From contig CAXIPT010000008.1 in the NCBI GenBank assembly GCA_964030475.1, forward strand, positions 4,278,568-4,342,567: DNA of 64,000 bases. Direction: 5' to 3'. Below, piece after piece: positions 55,878 to 64,000 of the stretch. The position numbers were made by a program, and so were the translations under genes. Position 1 is the stretch's first letter; each line of letters begins with the position of its first letter. Origin of the DNA: Tethya wilhelma. Its lineage: Eukaryota; Porifera; Demospongiae; Tethyida; Tethyidae. The notes under the pieces were generated by a model. The model was not told where the DNA came from. It ran no database searches and worked only from the letters and a program-made list of their open reading frames with translations.

Positions 55878-58800
55878 TTATGATGAGAATATAGTTGCAA
55901 TTCTTCTTGTTTCAGCGGTGAACTGCTTCTCTCCTCTGCTGTCTCCTTGAACCAAGGTGGCAGGTGTCCTCTTTCTCCTACTCTCCAGAAACACCTTCAC
56001 ATCCCTCAGTGTTTGTAGGTCACTGATAGAGCCACTAGTAGTCCCTTTGGGTTTTGCAGATGCTTCATTTCGAGGGGTCTGTTCTCTTGGAGGTGGTCGG
56101 GAGAGAGCTAAACTTCTTAGTTGTCTCATTGACTGTTCCAACTCGTGAGGGGGCATGAAGAAATTTGGCAAATGGGGGTCAGGGAGGTGAACAACTGGGG
56201 GGTGGCCCTGTTGTGAATTTCGTATAGGTGTATAGTGTAGTGATTTAGAAGGGTCTATATTTATGGATAAAAGCTCAGGGCTCTTATTTGGATTAGAATC
56301 TGGGCTGTGTACACGTTCTAAAGAAGTTTCATTGATTCTAGTCTGCAGGCTAGGTGGTCGATGGTCATCAGGATTGTGATATGATTCTTGCTGATCATCA
56401 TGAGGGTCTTTGTCATCAGTAGATACTATCAGAGTGTCCATAATGCCTGATGATCCCTGCTGAGTACAATGGTCCACAACAGGTTGCAATGGAAGCTGTT
56501 CAGAACTAGAGTGTTCTTGCAAATCATCTTCCGATTCAGACAACTGAGGAGTGGACTCATTTTCAACACTTTCGTGTTGTGACACCACTTCCTCACTCTG
56601 CCTGCTGCAATCACTGACGTTAGTGATACTACCTGTTCTGTTCAACTCACCACTGGGTTCAGATGGAGCATTATCCACGAAGAGGTCTCCATCAGCACCA
56701 CCATCAGTGTTTTCTTTGAGATCAAACTGAACCAGTTCTGTAGAGTTAGAACGATGAATGGTATAAGTGTTTTCGTCTGAAGTTGGAGACTCGTTTCTTG
56801 ACGAGCTGAGAGTGGAGAGGTTCTCCTCACTGGATGGTGATAATGAAACAGGCACTGACGATGTCTCATGGTGTTCATGGGGAATAATGATAGCAGCCTG
56901 TGTACCATCCATGTACTGGTTGTGGGTGGGGCTCAGTAAGGAAGGGGGCGGAGCACTCATTGAAGGGGGTGGAGCACTCATTGATTCAGGATCTCCAACT
57001 TGCAGAGCTGTGAGCGCACCATCTGACATTTTGATTGTCTCTGAAACAGCATGAGAGTGCTCCACAGGAGATGTCCAACTTGAAGGTTGTTGGTGTAGCT
57101 GTTGTTGCTCGGTCTCTCTGAGTTTGGTAAGCAACGATTGATGGACCGTGTCCAACTCCTTGATGTTCTCTCCACAAAAGCAAACAAACACATTGAATGT
57201 GGCATTAATTGTATTGACTACCATTGTGCAAACCCCACACCTCAGCTGTTGGAACAACATTGATGAAGTACGCGATGTTGATGGCTCATGGGGATTCCCC
57301 TCAGAATTGTGATGATGTAATGTAGAACTGCTCTGCACTTCAATTGTAGACTTCCGAATGATTGAAGCTGGGAGCTGGGAGACAAAATTATTTAACAGGA
57401 ACATACCTTGTCATTGCTAGTATTAAGGCACACATGCATAATACCGTTATTCGGTAATAAGCCTTCTCAGTTTTATGTGCATCCATTGATTGACTCACTG
57501 GTAGTGGACAGGAGAGCATGGGAGAGGGGAAACTGATCCGTTGAGTTGGGACAACACTGACCTACGGAGGAGACATTGCAATGGCATTAGACAGTGCATA
57601 CCCATGATTATTAGAGTGGGTAAATTTGGTGAATTCCCATCAATTTTTAGCATTATTGATGATTTAATTACATCCTACACACTGTATTCTTTATGTGTGT
57701 GGGTTTTGTATAAAACAGCTTGGTCACCAAATTTACTGATTATATAGATAATTATACATAAATTTCTTGCCATCCACCAGGCAATGTTATTTTAGCAAAC
57801 TAGAACAACATTTGGTTGCTCTCTTTAGTTAAGCTAAATAATCAGTAAAAGGTCAAATAATAACAAAATTGCCCAAAACACCCAATCAAGTTAGTAAACC
57901 AACATTTTTTTAAACTTTAAGTTAACTAAACTAAACTAATAATGTTACTATAACTATGCAAACATTTTTTTCCTGAAGTTTTGAAACCCATGATTATTAG
58001 AGTACGTAAACTTGGTGAATTCCCATTAATTTTTAGCATTATTGATGATTTAATTACGTCCTACACACTGTATTCTTTATGTGCGTGGGTTTCGTGTAAA
58101 ACAGCTGGGAATAATTCACATTATTATTACTGTACCATATACCTTCAGTTGACCCTGAGACTGGCCACCGAAATCAGTAATATTGTACCACCCACAGATC
58201 TGACTCAGACCGTACGATAGTGGACTCAGATCAACATTCACACATCCGATAAAGACATCATCGATGTCTCCTTTCTCCTTTGATAAGCACGGACCACTGT
58301 TCATTACCGCCATCAAGGGTACACCATTGCTAGCTCGGCTACTCCAAACCTGCAGCTCCAGTCCAGGACTCTGTCATTGCAAATTACATTAACTATCATC
58401 ACAGTGACACATACCACAAATAGCAATTTTTTCATCCATGCAATTTTTGCATAATTTTTTTTTTTTTTGGATAAATCAAATTAGAAGCCAAAGTATTTAA
58501 ATTTATTTATGAAAATTATTTGATACACACAAAAATATTTTTGCGACATAAAAAATCGCTAATTATGCAGCTGGGAAACGAGGCCTGGGAAGAGGCTAGC
58601 CTAGGTACATGTACGAAGCTAAGTGGCACACACAACCATGCAACTAGCATACGTGTGACTTGAGGTAGAGATTAGGGATGTGCGTGACACACTGATGCTC
58701 CCAGTTTGGTCGGTGACTCGTACTAACCACAGCAGTGGATATCTTATCAACAGAGGGATGAGGGTGAAGTGTGACGTAGGCACAGGGTGCACACTCTTCA

Positions 58801-59076
58801 AGGCTGAAGTACAAAGTCAATGGAGGAGTCAACTACACATTATTTCACAATGTTGTGAGAGCGGCACCAACCTTGATGGACAACGAACTGAAGGAAGGTG
58901 GAGAGCTTGGTGGATCATAATCCGTGCGGAAAACATGTCTTCGTAAGATCTCTTCTCTTCAACAGCAGGTGTGTCTTGTTTCAAATCATCATTTTTCGTC
59001 TCTTTCTCATCTCTTTGCTCGCTACGAGATGGCACATCTTCTGCTGATGAGAACTCACTCCCATCATCAGAATCCT

Positions 59077-59137
<61 letters not shown>

Positions 59138-59138
59138 N

Positions 59139-59231
<93 letters not shown>

Positions 59232-62200
59232 TTACTTCGACATCAATCCTCTCAATATATCAATGAGTCACATCCCTACCAGTATTTCCACACTAGTGCT
59301 GGCTGCTGTACCACTCTCTCCACAGACACTAGTACCACTCTCTAGCACCTCACAAGAAATGCTCATCTGAATCGCCTGGTTCCCTAGACTGTCGAGACCC
59401 GTCTTGAACAATGGATGGCAACCACTACATTACGCATTGAATGAGAGTCAGCCACTACAATAAGCAATTTACTTTATTGTCAGTATCTTATCTTACGAAA
59501 TGCTGGCATGATCTTCGGTGGCCGTGAGCAGTGTAGAGAGAGGAAGAAATGCTGATCCTAGCAGAGTGTCCTTAGCTTGTGGCCTAGGTGATGTTTTCAT
59601 CTTCTTTCTCGCGAATGAAGTGCACCACAATTGAATCTCCAGACTCTCCTCTTTCAGATACCTGCAAACCAACACATCTAGAATGTGTCAAACTACCCAA
59701 ATATATACTAGCATGTATGTAGCATGTAGACACGGGTGTATACATACCATTCCAACTGAGGGGAGCCAGGTGTACAGACTCTTGATTTGTGCCGCAACTG
59801 ATAGCAAGCTATTCCATCTCTGACATACGTCACAGCTTTAGGAAAGCTAACAACAGCTTCTGTAAAATGCCCAACATAATAATCACACATGTGGTATTAC
59901 TACGAATGCACTAGCAGTGAAACAAACCAAAAGACCTACTTCTATCAAAGAATCGATATCTCAGGAAGCAATGAAGGTGAGTAGGTTGACTGGCAGAGGA
60001 GACGACCACAGAACTGGCAGGAACCCAGAGGCAATCCACTTTCAACTCAAACTTGACGTGTTTCCCTCCAAAGGAGCTCATCATTTGGGCTTGCTCTGTA
60101 GAGACCAATTCTTGCATATTGATAACCAAAGATGATGGAGGCTTCCAGCCACGACTCAAGGCGCTGGACAAGACCACCCTCTGGTCTGCTTCTTTGGAGA
60201 AGGAAACAGAGAGCTCCACTCCACCAGTGTGCCTGCAACAGGGTAGCTGTGAAGGTGATAAAGACTCATCTTCTCTGTGTGGAATGATCGGAGAAGTCTC
60301 TAATGGTGGATGCAAGGGAAACCATTCACGAATGCCTGCAGACACAGATACAAAAGTCAAAAGAATCAATCTTGAATTGACTAAGCACACAGGCTATGAT
60401 TATTCAGTCTTTTACCAGTGTGCTTCTGCAGTAGTTGCAGCAATGGTATCTCAGTGTATCCCAAGAGGACATCACTAATGGCTGGACCCAACCTCCTACC
60501 AAATACTGTGTTAGATGTACGACCAGCATCAGTGGAGCTCCTTTTGGATAACTTATGCCACACCTCAACAAGAATGGATGACTCAGCAAGACACTGAGCT
60601 AATGGTAATGTCTTAGCATGCTGCTTGGTCCTTCCACCAAACAGGGAGAGAGGAAGAGCCAGGTCGAAGAAATGCGAGAACTCGGGAGAAAACGAATGAG
60701 CAACAGTTTTAGTGGTACGTTTGTCCTGATACAAAGCAAAAAAAAAAAGAAAAAAGTTTGGTCAACTAGGTAGCTAGGTCAAGGAGATTGACTAGGTCCA
60801 ACTAGAGTAGAGAGAGAGAGGCTGACTAGATTGACAAGGTGACTGACTACCTTTCCGATGCTCGGGATGCTGACAGTGATGTAACTATTGACTCCAACTT
60901 CACTGGCCAGTCCAAGAGGCACAGGATGATCCTTGACAGCCAATTCTGCTGCATCCTAGAGACCACACCATCACACATACAACCAGTTACATCCTTCACT
61001 CTACTTTATGATTTTAAGTACTGTACGGTACCTTGAGTCCAGTGGCTCTTAAAACGCCAATAGAAAGAGTCACAAAGCTCTGTTCAAGCTCCTGAAGGCT
61101 GTCAGAGTCGTGACTGGAGAGTGCTCTGTATTCAATAGTCACATCCAAGACTCCACTACCACCATTACGCCCACCCTCAGATGACGCACCAGACTAACAG
61201 GGAGAGACAAGCAGTAGCAACAGCTTAAAATGAAATGATCTTGTTGTAAAAGTGAGTACCTACCACTTGATGTGACGTGTCCGACACTAGCTTCATTTGA
61301 AGAGGAAAGCACTGCATGTTCACGCCACTGTTGTTTCTCTTCTGCATCGACACCATGGCACACAGCTTAGCAAGAGGGAGGGAGGCCTATACATAAGATT
61401 GACAAAGTCATTATATACCACCAAGAGAGTATTTCACTCTCGATACCACACAAACCAATGCAAATGTCTTGCTGCAATTACAATAACATACCATATAGTT
61501 TGAAGATTTGCGCATGCATATAGTACATTTGTTATAATTATGGTGGCCAAAATTTTGGCAGACTTAAATTTGACGTTTCGGTCTTTGACTGTCAAACTGT
61601 CAAATTAAAATCCTTATCAGCTATATGGTAATATTAATTACCCTGGCAATGAGTTGGTCCCTGATATTAGGGTAGTAAAACCGTCTCCACAGCTCAAAGG
61701 GGATGCCCCCACTCATTACAGACCCCCCACAGGCGGCAATGAGCTCCCTCTGCAGGGGAACATTGGTCGGAAGATGGAGAGTGTGTTGCATCTTGTGTGA
61801 GAATGATGGATCAGGGACACACAGTGCTGTGCTCGTACGGTAAGGAGACAGAGAGAGCTCTGAAGAAGCTATGTATATAGAAAGAGTGGATGGAGAATTT
61901 TGATATAAATATATAGCCTCGTTCCTAGACTCCTCCTTTGCGAACATTTTCTTTGAAAATGAAAATAAGGAAGGAAACAAAAATTTGCAAAGGAGGAGCC
62001 TGGGAATGAGGCTAGCTCCAGCAGACCCACCATTGTCATCAGAGTCGATAGATGTTGGGAAGTGGTACTGCACAAAACAGTCAGCCTCTCCCCATACGGT
62101 GCTATCAAAGACAGCCAGTCCTCGAACACCTTCCACTGTCAGCTCAAACACGTGTCTAGTGGTCCCTTCATCTACGCTCGGTGAGTCCGACTCAGTGACA

Positions 62201-63802
62201 GCTTCACTCTTCCTGAGGGTAGGCTGTGGTTGATGGTACGGTCTGTGTAGGCTGTAGCTACCAGAGGCAACCTGCTGCTGAAGATGGGACACCTAGAGAA
62301 GCAGTTTATGTGCTATGATAAAGGCACAATTGTGAAAATCCTCTCAGTGTGTTACTTGTTTGTCTGTTCCAAGAGCTAGTAGAACCCCAAGGTGGCCAGA
62401 ACTTGTACCAGTGAAGGGATTGACTATTGGACAGTATGAGTCTACGGCAATGACAGGCAGCTATAGTGGTGAATGGCAGTAGGATGCAATGTCAAGGATA
62501 CATATATATTGGAGTGAAGAGTGACAGGAGCCTAGCTGTAGCCAAACATACCTCAGCCTTGTGAAACAGGTCAGTGGATTGCTCATCCGAATAGGCCAGG
62601 AAGAATTGGTGCAAAGAAAGCTTCACTAGTCCAACCAACTAAAGAATTGAGACATTACGGAGTCATTCACAGAATACAATCCATCGAGAGATAAAAGAGC
62701 ACTCACCTCATCTTCAGTGTGGGTTCCCGGGGTTTTGTGCCAAACTTCAATCACTGTAAAGTTGTTGCAGAGTTTCTCCATGAGTGATGGCGTCAGGTAG
62801 AGGTAGTGGATCTGAAGATTGAGGGATTGTGTCTTCACACATGTGGTAAAAATGAATGAGTGCGTGTGCAGTGTGATTCTCCTTACTTGTTTGAAGGCAA
62901 ACTGCGGGTTAGAAGTGGCCCATTGAACTGGAGTTCTGGGATGGGGGTTGGCACAGAAGAGCTTACAAACAAAGTAACAGTTTGGCACTCCTGAATCCAG
63001 GCGGTCATCCTTTGCAGAGAGCTGTTTGCTCCTCCTAGGAAGACTGACGTCAAAGGCTTCTGGGACCAGCAAGAGTAGCTGGAGAGATGGCGGGGTCTGC
63101 TAGGAAAAATACATAAAATAACCTACAACACTACAATGAGAGTCTTCTTGAAAACCTTTTTCTCCGAGATGTCTGCAGTGGGAGAGAAAGAGATTGCAAC
63201 AAATGATGAATAGTAGGAAATTTGATGACAAACGGTCTAAATTTGTCTGACCTTTGGACTTCAATACAGCCTCCTTGAAATGCACGGGTCCCGATTGCAA
63301 GTCATCATCAGGACTGGTAGGGTCTTCTTGTCTCACATCTCCAACAATCTCAGCTCTTTCTTGATTCTTCCTAGTCTGAGGATCAGCCATCTTTGTGGAT
63401 TGAACAAGATGCTGCTGTTTCTTCCTTGCACTGCCTTCAACAAGAGCCAGAGTCAACTGCACATAACAAAAAACAGCAAAAAAAACATTAGTACTGTATC
63501 ATTGAAGTGCCAACTCCATAATATTAAACCACATTCCTAGCACAAGGTAACAGGTACCAGCAGAAATATTCGTGGTTGTGTACCGGAATAAAGTATCATA
63601 CCGAGAGTGTTCCAATGGTTGGGTCTTCTCCTGACACTCCACTAACAGCATCAGGTATGGAGGATGTCTTCACCTCCAGTTGACACTGAGAGACCAGGGA
63701 AGGAGAAGACAGCCATTTACGAAGAGGCACCACAGCTTTGCCAACAAGATGAGGCTACATAAAAAGAGTAGGAGATCAATACTAATACGAGTTCTTGATC
63801 GG

Positions 63803-63843
<41 letters not shown>

Positions 63844-64000
63844 TGTAAGTATATTACATACCAGTCTTTCGTTAGCAGGTCTACAGTAGACCCTGAACAC
63901 TAGCATATTGTTCCACCATTGCTGAATGACAGAGCTGTCAAACATCACGGGAAACACAGAACTGTGGCTGAAACTCACAACTGTAGGGGTATTGTGGTAA
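55878..64000 (-). CDS. C2CD3: C2CD3, multi-C2-domain centriolar protein (C-terminal part)
   Basis: Many short exons with successive C2 modules, 5' end beyond the window. In gene order: [20 protein letters not shown] (about 63930); [20 protein letters not shown] (about 62950); [20 protein letters not shown] then [13 protein letters not shown] (about 62150); [19 protein letters not shown] (about 61690); [15 protein letters not shown] (about 60880); [20 protein letters not shown] and [20 protein letters not shown] (about 60700-60420); [24 protein letters not shown] joined to [17 protein letters not shown] (about 58900-58750); [17 protein letters not shown] and [19 protein letters not shown] (about 58270-58145). 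The last big exon (57374-55878) is disordered, Ser-rich, with MSAPPPS repeats and [19 protein letters not shown]2CD3 acts at the distal centriole in appendage assembly and ciliogenesis. I base the name on C2 arrangement and the WYNI.DF.GQ.QGQ-type segments. Confidence 0.75.
57601..57722. repeat. 122-bp direct repeat, unit 1
   Basis: Matches 57987-58108 at roughly 93% by eye (shared gaattcccat, ttttagcattattgatgatt). In a C2CD3 intron. Confidence 0.8.
57987..58108. repeat. 122-bp direct repeat, unit 2
   Basis: Second unit, 264 bp downstream of the first in the same intron. Confidence 0.8.
59075..59230. repeat. (CA)n microsatellite with scaffold N
   Basis: About 155 bp of CA in a C2CD3 intron, N at 59138. 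Confidence 0.95.
61914..62014. mobile_element. Foldback element, ~100 bp
   Basis: Left end tagcctcgttcctagactcc and right end aggaggagcctgggaatgag then gcta are inverted copies; the centre is AT-rich. Same family as 23193-23248. In a C2CD3 intron next to an exon. Confidence 0.7.
63808..63839. repeat. (CA)n microsatellite
   Basis: CA run in a C2CD3 intron. Confidence 0.85.

Noticed and set aside
55878..57404. A stand-alone Ser/Pro-rich gene
   Set aside because: Its N-terminal residues precede an acceptor-like junction at about 57374, and it follows the last C2 exon on the same strand without a promoter gap, so I treat it as the C2CD3 C-terminal exon.
58924..59370. Long His-Thr or Cys-Val repeat proteins around CA tracts (also at 26662, 29389, 34577, 37319 and 50533)
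   Set aside because: Dinucleotide repeats give long open frames in every phase; no start, splice or conserved context supports them.

Overview
This is eukaryotic, animal-type DNA. Genes are split by many short GT..AG introns, several have metazoan-specific architectures (an FE65/APBB-like adaptor, C2CD3, NDFIP, TIPIN), and there is an intron-borne initiator tRNA, many dinucleotide microsatellites and short foldback elements. Gene density (about one per 4-5 kb) and the foldback repeats fit a compact early-branching metazoan such as a demosponge; the species is an inference. Single or few Ns at 8344, 10154, 26750, 34609, 37355-37357, 47135, 50582-50590 and 59138 mark scaffold joins, mostly inside microsatellites.

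Layout. 168-3433 (-): an AtuA/DUF1446 protein, head-to-head with a tandem array of sugar-transporter-like MFS genes. These are 3519-6791 (+), a gapped paralogue 7821-12164 (+) containing an inverted fragment of a further copy, and a more canonical SLC2-type gene at 13350-16129 (+). 16355-31961: RFC3 (-), NDFIP (+), TIPIN (-), PIK3C3/VPS34 (+) with an antisense tRNA-iMet, two FAXDC2-like hydroxylases (- and +), and the 3' half of an FE65-like gene (-). Orientation alternates strictly, so promoters are shared head-to-head and 3' ends converge.

32075-47060 repeats the previous 15 kb in inverted order. The two arms (16918-31961 and 32075-47060) are separated by only 113 bp, which hold the start of one FE65 exon. 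The inner ~7.8 kb of each arm looks identical; the outer ~7 kb differs by substitutions, indels, a ~139-bp insertion and an ~85-bp micro-inversion. The outer end of the right arm lies inside a MITE, so its RFC3 lacks the last two exons. The left arm carries a dense cluster of 1-bp indels in PIK3C3 that the right arm lacks. The structure is either a genuine palindromic duplication within an FE65 intron or a head-to-head join of two haplotypes; the sequence alone does not decide.

48685-53179 (-) holds the 5' exons of the FE65-like gene, which continue in frame into the exon at the palindrome centre. The deduced protein is unusual: WW, tyrosine-rich linker, WW, and three PTB-like domains, the last tensin-like. 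55878-64000 (-) is the C-terminal part of C2CD3, whose 5' end lies outside the window.

Functionally the window mixes housekeeping genes: replication (RFC3, TIPIN), endosome/autophagy and trafficking (PIK3C3, NDFIP), lipid hydroxylation (FAXDC2), sugar transport, adaptor signalling (FE65) and centriole assembly (C2CD3). There is no evidence that they act as one pathway.
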